A DNA stretch of 22,036 nt, from positions 1 to 22,036 of the forward strand of contig DAHVXO010000085.1 in the NCBI GenBank assembly GCA_027356675.1. Direction: 5' to 3'. Positions 14,636-22,036 of this stretch are shown here, piece by piece. The position numbers and the translations under genes were made by a program. Source of the stretch: Symbiobacteriaceae bacterium. Its GTDB lineage: Bacteria; Bacillota_E; Symbiobacteriia; Symbiobacteriales; Symbiobacteriaceae. Position 1 is the stretch's first letter. Each line of letters opens with the position of its first letter. Under the pieces are notes generated by a model, which had not been told where the DNA came from, ran no database searches, and saw only the letters and a program-made list of their open reading frames with translations.

Positions 14636-15334
14636 GTGGCACTGGAGGACTTCTGGCTGGACGAACCAAGGCTCCCGGAGGTCAATGAACACCCACGGGT
14701 CATTCGCAGCCTCCTTCAAGCGGTAGCGACCAAGCACCAACCCACCTACGTGCATCTGCGCCGGGTAGCCCGCTTGATGGAAAGTCTGGCCAGGTGGATG
14801 GACCTGCCGCGCTCGACAGTCGGACTGGCCACCTATGCCGGCTTGCTTCACGATGTGGGCAAGGTCGCCATAGCCGATGAGATCCTGACAAAACCGGGCG
14901 CCCTGACCGACCAGGAAGCTCGCATTATGATGACCCACGCCGTTGAGGGTGCAGAGATCCTCAAACGCTGGTATGGGATCGGGGACCTGAGCCGTGCGGT
15001 GCGGCATCATCATGAGTGGTGGAATGGCCGCGGATATCCCGCAGGTATCGCCGGCAATGAGATTCCACTGCTGGCCCGCATGATCTCAATTGCCGATGCC
15101 TTCGATACCATGACGACACCGCGCCATTATCGGCAGGCCATGTCGGTACAGAGCGCAGTTGCCGAGTTGAGGAGCTGCAGCGGGTCCCAGTTTGACCCCC
15201 GGTTGGTGGCCGACTTCACCGCCATGGTGCAGGCCGCCGGCGAGAAGGGCGAGACCTGGGCCGTCCGGCGTGCCGATACGTCCGCCGCAACGTCGGAGGA
15301 AGTGGAGCCCCTGGCGAAGCGCATCCAGCGATAG
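14636..15334 (+). CDS. HD-GYP domain protein, probable c-di-GMP phosphodiesterase
   Basis: A single-domain protein of about 232 residues. It carries the HD motif in YAGLLHDVGKVAIADEI, then MMTHAVEGAEIL, HHHEWWNGRGYP (the HHE and GYP signature) and MISIADAFDTMTT. These are the diagnostic metal and substrate motifs of the HD-GYP family, which hydrolyses cyclic di-GMP or related dinucleotides. No sensor domain is attached. The start is uncertain. GTG 14636 has GTGGGGA just upstream. TTG 14582 would couple translation tightly to the peptide gene (3 bp after its stop) but lacks a clear ribosome binding site. Shared orientation and spacing suggest one operon with the secreted peptide. Confidence 0.87.
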   Translation: MALEDFWLDEPRLPEVNEHPRVIRSLLQAVATKHQPTYVHLRRVARLMESLARWMDLPRSTVGLATYAGLLHDVGKVAIADEILTKPGALTDQEARIMMTHAVEGAEILKRWYGIGDLSRAVRHHHEWWNGRGYPAGIAGNEIPLLARMISIADAFDTMTTPRHYRQAMSVQSAVAELRSCSGSQFDPRLVADFTAMVQAAGEKGETWAVRRADTSAATSEEVEPLAKRIQR

Positions 15335-15432
15335 GACATGTTCATTCAATTACTACTGAGTCCTGCCAAATACCTACCTTAAAATCGACCAAAAGCAACA
15401 TAATTCGACAACACGATATTCCGGTTCACACT

Positions 15433-15468
15433 CCGGGGAGGGGGGAGATCACCTGCACCCCGGTTTTT
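15433..15468 (+). terminator. Terminator after the HD-GYP gene
   Basis: CCGGGG (15433-15438) pairs with CCCCGG (15458-15463), with inner AGG/CCT pairing, and is followed by TTTTT. The ~100 bp between the HD-GYP stop and this hairpin are AT-rich and hold no gene I can see. The promoter of the next gene must lie in 15469-15544 or arise from read-through. Confidence 0.75.
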
Positions 15469-15544
15469 CGCGTATACGGCATGGCAACTTCACCCTGGAG
15501 CAGGGTCCGGCGAGCGGGTATGATGAGGGTGGGGGGGTTGGTGC

Positions 15545-17062
15545 ATGTCGCTGCGATGGCGCGTCGCCACAGAGAACCGGGTCGGGATGGCGCTGGACCT
15601 GCTCGAGGTCATCTCCGGCGTGGCGCTGGACATCGGTGCGCTCGAAGTGCTGCCGGGTCTGGCCTATTTCCGGTTGAACGAAGGGTTGCGTACAGACGTC
15701 CGGGAGCGCCTCCTGGCGATTCCGGGCGTGGTGGCAGTCGAGCCGGTCTTGCTGATGCCCCAGGAGGAGCGCCAGCGTGAGGTCGCCGCCGTGCTGGAAG
15801 CCGTGAGCGATGGGGTGCTGGTGGTGCGGCAGGGCGGTATGGTGGCCAGCCTGAACCCTGCGGGTGCCCGCATCCTGGCGATTAGCCAAGCGCGGGCCAT
15901 CGGGGCGGATGCCACCCTCGTTCTGGGCACGGACAGGTTGACCCGGGAGAGCACCTCCTTCGACAACGAGGAGGTCCGGGTCCAAACGCTCCGGGGCAGG
16001 CTGCACTATGTGGCCTCAGGGCGCGTCCTGGGTGCGGCGGGCGGCGTGGTGATCGCCCTGAAATCGATCGAACAGGTGCGGGCCCTGGTCAATTCCGTGA
16101 CCAGGTCACGGGCCGTGGGGTTCTCGGACATCATCGCGGTCAGTCGACTGATGGCCGACGTGGTGCGCCTGGCAGAGGCCGCCAGCCGGGTGGACGCCAC
16201 GGTGCTGCTGCAGGGTGAGAGCGGCACGGGCAAGGAGATCTTCGCCCGGGCCATCCACAGCCACAGTGGGCGGGCGCTGGGTCCGTTCGTGCCCATCAAC
16301 TGTGCGGCCCTGCCGGAGACCCTTCTGGAGAGCGAGCTCTTCGGGTACGAAGAGGGCAGCTTCACCGGGGCCAAGCGGGGCGGCAAGCAGGGCATCTTCG
16401 AGTTCGCCGGCGGCGGGACGGTCTTCCTCGACGAGATCGGCGAACTGCCCGGTCATCTGCAGGCCAAGCTGCTGCGGGTCCTCCAGGACGGTCGCGTGCG
16501 CCGGGTGGGCGGGCGTGAGGAGATCCAGGTGGACGTCCGGCTGATCGCCGCGACCAATCGCAACCTGCGGGCGATGGTGAGCGAGCGCAATTTCCGCGCT
16601 GACCTCTACTATCGCCTGAACGTCATTCCGATCGGGGTCCCGCCCCTGCGGGAGCGGCCAGAGGACATCGAAGTCCTGGTGAACCATATGATGGATAAGT
16701 GGAGCCGGCGCTTCGGGCGTCCCCTGCCCGCCCTCTCCGCCGAGGCCTGGTCTCGGCTGCGGGAGTACAACTGGCCCGGCAACGTCCGGGAGTTGGAGAA
16801 CGTGGTGGAGCGGGCACTGGCCTTGGCACCGGGCGCCGAGGTCCTGCCGGAGCATCTCATGCTGGAGGGGACCGCCCCCGACCGGTCGCCCAGGTCGGGC
16901 ACCCTGCGTCAGCGGTTGGACGACTCCCTGCGACAGATCCTGACCGACTCGCTGACCCGGACCGGCAGCGCCCGCCGGGCGGCCGAGCTGCTCGGGGTGT
17001 CGCACACGACCGTCTTGAACAAAGTGCACCGGCTTGGCCTCAGTCATCTTCTACGGGAGTGA
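15545..17062 (+). CDS. TyrR-like ACT-PAS sigma-54 activator
   Basis: A 505-residue enhancer-binding protein with the TyrR order of domains. Residues ~3-75 form an ACT domain (ENRVGMALDLLEVISGVALD), suited to binding an amino acid. A PAS domain follows (AVSDGVLVVRQGGMVASLNP). The AAA+ domain has Walker A GESGTGKE (224-231), the sigma-54 loop GSFTGA (271-276; Ser replaces the usual Ala), and Walker B GGTVFLDEIGE. The C-terminal helix-turn-helix (RRAAELLGVSHTTVLNKVHR) is of the TyrR type. Unlike enteric TyrR, the sigma-54 loop is retained. A GAGGGTGGGGGG tract serves as ribosome binding site. The nearest sigma-54 promoter downstream is that of methionine gamma-lyase, its likely target; control of tnaA is also possible. 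Confidence 0.88.
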   Translation: MSLRWRVATENRVGMALDLLEVISGVALDIGALEVLPGLAYFRLNEGLRTDVRERLLAIPGVVAVEPVLLMPQEERQREVAAVLEAVSDGVLVVRQGGMVASLNPAGARILAISQARAIGADATLVLGTDRLTRESTSFDNEEVRVQTLRGRLHYVASGRVLGAAGGVVIALKSIEQVRALVNSVTRSRAVGFSDIIAVSRLMADVVRLAEAASRVDATVLLQGESGTGKEIFARAIHSHSGRALGPFVPINCAALPETLLESELFGYEEGSFTGAKRGGKQGIFEFAGGGTVFLDEIGELPGHLQAKLLRVLQDGRVRRVGGREEIQVDVRLIAATNRNLRAMVSERNFRADLYYRLNVIPIGVPPLRERPEDIEVLVNHMMDKWSRRFGRPLPALSAEAWSRLREYNWPGNVRELENVVERALALAPGAEVLPEHLMLEGTAPDRSPRSGTLRQRLDDSLRQILTDSLTRTGSARRAAELLGVSHTTVLNKVHRLGLSHLLRE

Positions 17063-17108
17063 AGAGGCGCGTACAGTGTTGGCAACCGCTTCTATGAGGT
17101 GAGCAGGG

Positions 17109-18581
17109 TTGCCCGCATTTCCCCCGGGATTGGCCCGTTTTGCCAGATTTACGGTCCTGGTGCTGGTTGGCTTCCTCTTGCTGTGGGTCGCCGCCTGGAA
17201 GGGCTGGTTCCTCCGCTCTGACAGGCAGTACCTGGCGCGCCGGCTTGACCCCCGCCAGATTGCCGTACCGGCCGGTTACCGGGTGGAGGCATTGGCCTCG
17301 GGTCTGAATGCGCCCTCTGCTCTCGAAGTGACGTCCGACGGCACTGTTTATATTGGGGAATCCGGGTATGGCGGGGCCTACGCTGCCACCGCGGGGGTGG
17401 AGGGGGCCACGCCCGGCCGTATCTTGCGCCTGAACCGGGACGGGACCTTCACAGTGGTGGCCGGCAACTTCCTGCCGCCCCTGGACGGGTTCGTGCACGA
17501 TGCGAAGGGGAATCTCTACGTCTCGCATGGCGGCGTGGTTACGGCCATCACGCCGCAGGGGCGCCGGGATATCGTAACCGGCCTTCCCAGCCTCGGTGAC
17601 CATAAGAACAACAGCATTACGGTCGGGCCGGACGGGCTGCTCTACCTGGCGCAGGGCACGGTGACCAACTCCGGCATCGTCGGGTTGGACAACTGGGTTC
17701 TCTGGGGCCGGTTCTTCCCCGGTCCGCGGGACATCCCGTGCCACGACGTTACGCTACGGGGCGTCAACGTGACCACGGCGGACCCCCGAAGCCTGATTCC
17801 CTTCATGCGGGTCACCACCGGGGCGTACTCGCCCTTCGGGCACTCGACGCGACCGGGGCAGGTGGTGCGTGGTCAACTGCCGTGTGGCGGCGCGGTTCTG
17901 CGATTTGCTGCGGATGGCTCTGGGATGGAACTGGTGGCGTGGGGATTGCGGAACCCGTTCGACCTGCGCTTCAGCAAGCGCGGTGACCTCTTCGTGACGG
18001 ATGATGGGCCCGACACCCGCGGCAGCAGGCCCTTCCAGGGGCCGGACCTCCTCCATCGGATTCGGTTCGGCGCCTGGTACGGCTGGCCGGACTACTGGAA
18101 CGGCCAGCCTGTGTCGACCTTGAATTCCGCAGGATGGGAACGCCCGCAGATGCTGCTGGCACGGCTCCCCGCGCCGCCGGAGAAAGCCTTCGCCCCGCTC
18201 GGCCAGCAGGTCGCGGCCGCCGGGTTTGATTTTGCCCCTGTCGGGTTTGGGTTCGAGGGCCAACTCTTCATCGCGCAGTGGGGCACGGCCTTTCCGGCCA
18301 CGACCCAGTACTCGGATCTGGTCGGCTTTAATGTGGCTCGGTTTGATCCCGTCACCCGCCGCAAGGAGATTTTTGCGACCAACGTCAAGCCTGGCCCTGC
18401 GTCGCTATCGGCTGATCGGGGCGGGTTTGAGCGTCCCGTGGCGGTGCGTTTCGGGCCGGACGGCGCCATGTACATCCTCGACTGGGGGCACCTGTCTGTG
18501 ACGCGCAAGGGTCCCTATCATGTGCCGGATTCGGGCGCTCTGTGGCGGATTGGCCGCATAAACGGGTCCGCCCGCCCCTGA
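17109..18581 (+). CDS. Membrane-anchored sorbosone/glucose dehydrogenase-like propeller protein
   Basis: A 490-residue protein with an N-terminal membrane anchor (FTVLVLVGFLLLWVAAW) followed by an extracytoplasmic domain of the PQQ-dependent sugar (sorbosone/glucose) dehydrogenase-like six-bladed propeller class. Motifs seen are GLNAPSALEVTSDGTVYIGE, DHKNNSITVGPDGLLYLAQG, WGLRNPFDLRFSKRGDLFVT and RPVAVRFGPDGAMYILDWG. Whether it binds PQQ or acts on a sugar is not established; many such proteins have unknown substrates. The start is TTG at 17109, with GAGGTGAG just upstream; no in-frame ATG is suitable. It lies 46 bp after the TyrR-like gene and may be cotranscribed with it. Confidence 0.8.
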   Translation: MPAFPPGLARFARFTVLVLVGFLLLWVAAWKGWFLRSDRQYLARRLDPRQIAVPAGYRVEALASGLNAPSALEVTSDGTVYIGESGYGGAYAATAGVEGATPGRILRLNRDGTFTVVAGNFLPPLDGFVHDAKGNLYVSHGGVVTAITPQGRRDIVTGLPSLGDHKNNSITVGPDGLLYLAQGTVTNSGIVGLDNWVLWGRFFPGPRDIPCHDVTLRGVNVTTADPRSLIPFMRVTTGAYSPFGHSTRPGQVVRGQLPCGGAVLRFAADGSGMELVAWGLRNPFDLRFSKRGDLFVTDDGPDTRGSRPFQGPDLLHRIRFGAWYGWPDYWNGQPVSTLNSAGWERPQMLLARLPAPPEKAFAPLGQQVAAAGFDFAPVGFGFEGQLFIAQWGTAFPATTQYSDLVGFNVARFDPVTRRKEIFATNVKPGPASLSADRGGFERPVAVRFGPDGAMYILDWGHLSVTRKGPYHVPDSGALWRIGRINGSARP

Positions 18582-18583
18582 TC

Positions 18584-18603
18584 GTGGCACGACTTCGTTC
18601 CAC
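18584..18603. promoter_or_regulatory. Dyad upstream of the megL promoter, candidate enhancer
   Basis: GTGGCACGACTTCGTTCCAC is a 20-bp near-palindrome (8 of 10 pairs match). It lies about 95 bp before the expected megL transcription start, a normal position for a sigma-54 activator. It does not resemble the tnaA inverted repeat, so a different activator is likely. It is not the classical TyrR box. Confidence 0.45.
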
Positions 18604-18630
18604 ATTGGCACGAAAGGTTGCCATATGTGC

Positions 18631-18660
18631 AAGAAAAGCCCGCTACGGCGGGCTTTTCTT
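18631..18660. terminator. Rho-independent terminator after the propeller gene
   Basis: A 13-bp stem, AAGAAAAGCCCGC (18631-18643) pairing with 18648-18660, loop TACG. It ends in TTTTCTT and lies directly ahead of the megL promoter, insulating the two genes. Confidence 0.92.
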
Positions 18661-18662
18661 GT

Positions 18663-18678
18663 TGGCACAGGTCTTGCA
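18663..18678 (+). promoter_or_regulatory. Sigma-54 (-24/-12) promoter of methionine gamma-lyase
   Basis: TGGCACAGGTCTTGCA has GG and GC with 10 bp between them and matches the sigma-54 consensus almost fully. It is nearly the same as the tnaA promoter at 7593. It lies 40 bp before the lyase start codon. Confidence 0.9.
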
Positions 18679-18717
18679 CGATCATGCAGCGGTTGATTTC
18701 ATCTGTGGAGGTGTCCC

Positions 18718-19914
18718 ATGAAGACAGTACAACAGGACCGCATGCAGGGGATTGCGACGCGCTGCGTCCATGCCGGGCAACACCCCGACCCCCTCACGGG
18801 ATCTCTCACCACTCCACTCTATCAGACGTCCACCTTTGTTTTCACGAGTGCGGAGCAAGGTGCGGCCAGGTTTGCCGGTGAAGAACCCGGCTATATTTAC
18901 ACGCGGCTGGGCAACCCGACGCAAGCGGCGTTGGAGGCGAAGGTGGCCGACCTGGAGCGGGGGGAGGCCGGGCTGGCCTTCGCCTCGGGCATGGGCGCCA
19001 TCTCGGCGGTGGTGATGGCGCTGGTGCAGGCCGGCGACCACGTCATCTACGGCGATGCGATTTATGGCTGCACGTATGACTTCATGCATGAAGTGCTTGG
19101 GCGGTTTGGCGTGGCGGCCACGCCGGTGGACTGCAGCTCCCCGGAGGCGGTGGAGGCGGCAATCCGGCCCAATACCCGGACGCTGGTCCTTGAAACTCCG
19201 GCCAATCCGACGATGAAAATGGCCGATATCCGGGCGATGGCCGACATCTGTCACCGGCACGACCTGACTCTGGTCGTCGACAACACGTTCATGAGTCCCT
19301 ATCTGCAGCGCCCGCTCGAGCTGGGCGCACACGTGGTGGTGCATAGCGCGACCAAGTATATCAGTGGCCACGGCGACGTGATTGCTGGCATGGCCGTAGG
19401 CAGCCAGCGATTCATCGCTGAGGTGCGGATGACCACCCTCAAGAACGTGGGTGCGGTCATCTCTCCGTTCGATGCGTGGTTGCTGCTGCGGGGCCTCAAG
19501 ACCCTGCACTTGCGGATGGAGCGGCACAGCGAGAACGCCCTGCAGGTCGCCCGGTTCTTGGAAGGGCATCCTGCGGTGGAACGGGTCTACTATCCGGGGT
19601 TGCCCAGCCATCCGCAGCACGCGCTGGCCCAGCGGCAGTTGGATGCCCCCGGTGGGGTGATCTCCTTTGAGCTCAGGGGCGGGCTGGAGGCGGGCCGCCG
19701 CCTGATGAACTCGGTCCGGCTCTGCCAGGTGGCGGTCAGCCTGGGCGATGCGGACACGCTGATCCAGCACCCAGCTTCCATGACCCACGCGGTGGTGCCG
19801 CCGGAGGCCCGGCTGCAGGCGGGCATCAGTGATGGGCTCGTCCGGCTCAGCGTGGGGCTCGAGGATGTCCGGGACATCATTGCGGACCTGCAGGAGGCGC
19901 TGCCGGGATCTTAA
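18718..19914 (+). CDS. megL: Methionine gamma-lyase
   Basis: A 398-residue PLP enzyme of the Cys/Met metabolism family, the same length as Pseudomonas methionine gamma-lyase. It should convert methionine into methanethiol, 2-oxobutyrate and ammonia. The PLP lysine is Lys213 in [12 protein letters not shown]. Other family marks are [13 protein letters not shown] and [14 protein letters not shown]. Cys118 in [11 protein letters not shown] corresponds to the active-site cysteine typical of methionine gamma-lyases rather than cystathionine enzymes, whose residue differs. A GGAGGTG site precedes the ATG at 18718. Expression should depend on sigma-54, and the TyrR-like activator three genes upstream is the likely controller. 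Cystathionine gamma-lyase or O-acetylhomoserine sulfhydrylase remains possible but is less likely. Confidence 0.85.
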   Translation: MKTVQQDRMQGIATRCVHAGQHPDPLTGSLTTPLYQTSTFVFTSAEQGAARFAGEEPGYIYTRLGNPTQAALEAKVADLERGEAGLAFASGMGAISAVVMALVQAGDHVIYGDAIYGCTYDFMHEVLGRFGVAATPVDCSSPEAVEAAIRPNTRTLVLETPANPTMKMADIRAMADICHRHDLTLVVDNTFMSPYLQRPLELGAHVVVHSATKYISGHGDVIAGMAVGSQRFIAEVRMTTLKNVGAVISPFDAWLLLRGLKTLHLRMERHSENALQVARFLEGHPAVERVYYPGLPSHPQHALAQRQLDAPGGVISFELRGGLEAGRRLMNSVRLCQVAVSLGDADTLIQHPASMTHAVVPPEARLQAGISDGLVRLSVGLEDVRDIIADLQEALPGS

Positions 19915-19934
19915 GTGCTGGCGCGGACATGGGC

Positions 19935-20561
19935 CTACTCTTCTTCGACCGCCCCGGTGCGGGCGTCCACAGCGAAGCGCTTCTCCCCCGCCTCGAACCG
20001 GAAACGGCCGTAGAACGGCGCACCGGCAGGCCGGGGAACTTGTGCGCGACTTGGCAGCTGGGCCGCGGCGGTGCTCCACTGGGCGACCTTGAGCGTGATC
20101 GGCGCCAGCCGCAACTCCCCGATGCGGGGACCGGCGGGTGTCGCGACGAAACGGGCCACGCCGGACTGGCCTGCGACGTTCTGGGGACCGGAGACCCAAA
20201 TCTCCACGGGAACGCGATGACCTGCCTCAGCACCGCCGTCGACTTGATCGGCGGTCGAGACCCGCACATCGCCCGTTGGGACCCGGCCCTGCCACAGGCG
20301 GACAAAGGCCTTGCCATCCACCGGGCTGACGAACAGGTCCGGGATCTCCGCCGACTGCCCTCGTCCCAGGCTGGACATAGCGGTCACCAGGGTCTCGGAC
20401 GGGGTCAGGCGGGTCGGGTTGGGCACCGTGGCCCGCACTCCGGCCGCGCCGGGGTGCGGGCCACGGCTTTGCCCCCCCGAAAGGCCAGTCGCTGCCCACA
20501 GCAACCCCGCTGCCAGAGCCGCCGCCATTATAGTGGGGCCATACAGCCGTCTCAGTTTCAC
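19935..20561 (-). CDS. Membrane-anchored protein of unknown function
   Basis: A 208-residue protein that I do not recognise. It starts MKLRRLYGPTIMAAALAAGL, an N-terminal membrane anchor or uncleaved signal peptide without a lipobox. A low-complexity stretch (SGGQSRGPHPGAAG) is followed by a mainly beta-type domain (GKAFVRLWQGRVPTGDVRVS, HRVPVEIWVSGPQNVAG). The C-terminus, YGRFRFEAGEKRFAVDARTG, has the look of a PepSY-like strand pair, but this is weak. The GTG at 20561 is chosen because GGAGGTG lies just upstream; the longer frame has no such site. It lies 81 bp after the UDP-glucose dehydrogenase stop on the same strand, so the two may be cotranscribed. It converges on megL with only 20 bp between stops. 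Confidence 0.72.
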   Translation of the reverse strand: MKLRRLYGPTIMAAALAAGLLWAATGLSGGQSRGPHPGAAGVRATVPNPTRLTPSETLVTAMSSLGRGQSAEIPDLFVSPVDGKAFVRLWQGRVPTGDVRVSTADQVDGGAEAGHRVPVEIWVSGPQNVAGQSGVARFVATPAGPRIGELRLAPITLKVAQWSTAAAQLPSRAQVPRPAGAPFYGRFRFEAGEKRFAVDARTGAVEEE

Positions 20562-20642
20562 GCTGGACACCTCCACCCGTGAGTCTGCCCAGCTTGCAGA
20601 CACTTCAGACGGCTGGCAGGTGTCAGCGCACTTGGTCCACCG

Positions 20643-21941
20643 TCAGCGCACCCGGCCCCGCCCCACACCGTGGTAGACCAGACCGGCCGCGACCGCTGCT
20701 TCGGCGTCCAGCAGGTTGCGGCCGTCCACGACCACGTTTCCGCGCATCAGCGACGCCATCTCTGCTGGGATGATCGTGCGAAAGACATCCCACTCGGTCA
20801 GAACCAGTAGGGCGTCGGCCCCCCGGAGGGCCTCCCGCAGGTCGGAAACCAGGGTGAGCCCCGGGTACCGGCTGACCGGGCACTGCCGCGCAAAGCCCTC
20901 CATGGCCACCGGGTCGAAGGCCTGCACTGCGGCACCCTTCCCGAGCAACTTCGGTATGATCTCAAGGGAGGCGGCGCTGCGCAGGTCATCCGTTCCGGCC
21001 TTGAATGTCAGACCCCACACCGCCACCGTCTTGTCACTGAGACCGCCAAGGGCTGCGGTCAGCTTGACTTGCAGGCGATGCCGTTGTCGGGTGTTGACCC
21101 GCTCGGCCGCCGGGAGCAGATCCAGCCGGACGCCCGCCAGGCGGGCCTTCCACGCCAGCGCCCGGAGATCCTTGGGCAGGCACGACCCCCCGTACCCCGG
21201 CCCCGGCCGCAGAAACTGCGGTCCGACCCGCCGGTCCAGGCCCAGACCCTGGAGTACATCCTCCGCGTCCGTGTGCAGCCCGTCGCACAGGGCCGCCACC
21301 TCGTTGGCGAAGCTGATCTTCACGGCGAGGAATCCGTTGGTGACGTACTTGACCAACTCGGCCTCCTCCCAGCCGGTCAAGAGCAGCGGGGCCTCCACAC
21401 CCTTGTATAGCCCCGCAATCAGTAGCGCAGCCTCAGTATCCGGACTGCCGACGACTACGCGGTCCGGGTGAAAGAAGTCCGCGATCGCACTCCCCTCACG
21501 CAGGAACTCCGGGTTGGAGACCACGGGCACCTGGCCACTCAGGGCCTCGAAAGCCATCCGGCAGGTGCCCGGTGGCACTGTGCTCTTCATCACAAGGGTC
21601 AGGTTTGCTTGCCTGGGGACACCCCGCAGGTCCTGCACCAGTCGCCGCACGGCCGCGAGGTCCGGTGCCCCGCCCGGACCCGGCGGAGTCCCCACGCACG
21701 CCATGAGCACCCGGGCCCCGTCCACGGCCTCATCCAGCCGGCCGGTGACAGCCAGGTTTCGATCCAGGTGATGCTCCAACCGTTCCGCCAGACCCGGTTC
21801 ATAGATCGGGCAGCCACCCTGACGCAGCAAGTCCAATCGCTGGGCGTCGATCTCAGCCAGCCGCACCTGGTGGCCCATGTCGCAGAAGCAGGCGGCCGTA
21901 GTCAACCCGACGTACCCAGCCCCCGCTATGGCGATCTCCAC
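20643..21941 (-). CDS. ugd: UDP-glucose 6-dehydrogenase family protein
   Basis: A 432-residue NAD-dependent sugar-nucleotide dehydrogenase that oxidises UDP-glucose to UDP-glucuronate, a precursor for capsule or exopolysaccharide. The N-terminal Rossmann motif GAGYVG lies at residues 7-12, followed by the acidic residue of AEIDAQR. The catalytic stretch FLREGSAIADFFHPDRVVVG and the active-site cysteine in GYGGSCLPKD are both intact. The C-terminal domain shows GLTFKAGTDDLRSAAS. Length is normal for the family. The start is GTG at 21941 with AGGGGTG upstream. UDP-GlcNAc/ManNAc dehydrogenase relatives share these motifs, so the exact substrate is inferred. Confidence 0.88.
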   Translation of the reverse strand: MEIAIAGAGYVGLTTAACFCDMGHQVRLAEIDAQRLDLLRQGGCPIYEPGLAERLEHHLDRNLAVTGRLDEAVDGARVLMACVGTPPGPGGAPDLAAVRRLVQDLRGVPRQANLTLVMKSTVPPGTCRMAFEALSGQVPVVSNPEFLREGSAIADFFHPDRVVVGSPDTEAALLIAGLYKGVEAPLLLTGWEEAELVKYVTNGFLAVKISFANEVAALCDGLHTDAEDVLQGLGLDRRVGPQFLRPGPGYGGSCLPKDLRALAWKARLAGVRLDLLPAAERVNTRQRHRLQVKLTAALGGLSDKTVAVWGLTFKAGTDDLRSAASLEIIPKLLGKGAAVQAFDPVAMEGFARQCPVSRYPGLTLVSDLREALRGADALLVLTEWDVFRTIIPAEMASLMRGNVVVDGRNLLDAEAAVAAGLVYHGVGRGRVR

Positions 21942-22036
21942 CCAATCACCCCTAGCGCACCTGGAGACGGCTACTGGAGCCGCCCGGCTTCCGCCGATGG
22001 TGCGAGTGCCTTTTGGATCTTATGCGATCTGGTTGT
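21942..22036 (-). other. Upstream region of ugd at the window edge
   Basis: No gene is visible in these 95 bp. A short hairpin can form around CGGCT...AGCCG (near 21970-21985). No clear promoter is seen; transcription may start outside the window. Confidence 0.3.

Noticed and set aside
16106..17047. A 313-codon open frame on the minus strand inside the TyrR-like gene.
   Set aside because: It is a shadow of the AAA+ coding frame. No ribosome binding site or recognisable motif.
18612..18628. A second -24/-12-like sequence, TGGCACGAAAGGTTGC.
   Set aside because: The GG-GC spacing is 11 bp rather than 10, and it lies before the terminator at 18631.
18682..20199. A 505-codon open frame on the minus strand.
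   Set aside because: It is antisense to methionine gamma-lyase, whose motifs are unmistakable; long antisense frames are common in GC-rich genes. The translation is Arg/His-rich with no domain.
1..22036. tRNA, rRNA, CRISPR arrays, insertion sequences and prophage genes.
   Set aside because: No cloverleaf, spaced repeat array, transposase or phage gene was seen in any part of the window.

Overview
This window is GC-rich DNA with strong AGGAGG-type ribosome binding sites. It carries two sigma-54 activators, a tryptophanase, CsoR-type copper operators and a SARP/MalT-like giant regulator. Together these suggest a high-GC Firmicute-lineage bacterium. Symbiobacterium or a relative is my best guess, because that group is known for tryptophanase and tyrosine phenol-lyase genes. 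This is inference from gene content; there is no rRNA or other phylogenetic marker in the window.

Layout. 212-2445: a NarL-type two-component pair. 2627-5962 (minus strand): an iron-uptake cluster of an FtrD-like polyferredoxin, an FTR1 permease and a small lipoprotein, with a Fur-type box upstream of the permease. 6106-9040: a PAS/sigma-54 activator followed by tryptophanase, with a clear -24/-12 promoter and a perfect 19-bp inverted repeat between them. 9094-10883: a copper chaperone under a CsoR-like operator, a minus-strand DUF457-type membrane hydrolase, then a second strong promoter with a CsoR-like palindrome. That promoter leads into an odd small reading frame broken by two TGA codons and a FmdB-type zinc ribbon. 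10977-15334: a 1129-residue STAND/TPR/SARP regulator divergent from a 34-codon gene for a secreted peptide (mature part DGICPVGCIN), followed by an HD-GYP protein. 15545-19914: a TyrR-like (ACT-PAS-AAA+) sigma-54 activator, a membrane-anchored sorbosone-dehydrogenase-like propeller protein, and methionine gamma-lyase with its own -24/-12 promoter. 19935-21941 (minus strand): an unrecognised membrane-anchored protein and UDP-glucose dehydrogenase.

How the parts fit. Two PLP-dependent amino-acid lyases (tryptophan and methionine breakdown) are each preceded by a sigma-54 promoter and a nearby sigma-54 activator gene, which suggests amino-acid catabolism switched on by substrate. The iron cluster looks like an FtrCD-type ferrous/ferric uptake system repressed by Fur.

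The two places most likely to hold undescribed biology are these. First, the divergent locus at 14366-15334, where an 11-bp-spaced direct repeat (the spacing SARP proteins use) sits in front of a tiny secreted CxxxC peptide gene and an HD-GYP gene. Second, the CsoR-like-operator transcript at 10407-10883, where a 50-codon membrane micro-protein frame is interrupted by two in-frame TGA codons. The first of these TGAs is followed by a hairpin whose geometry fits a bacterial selenocysteine insertion element.
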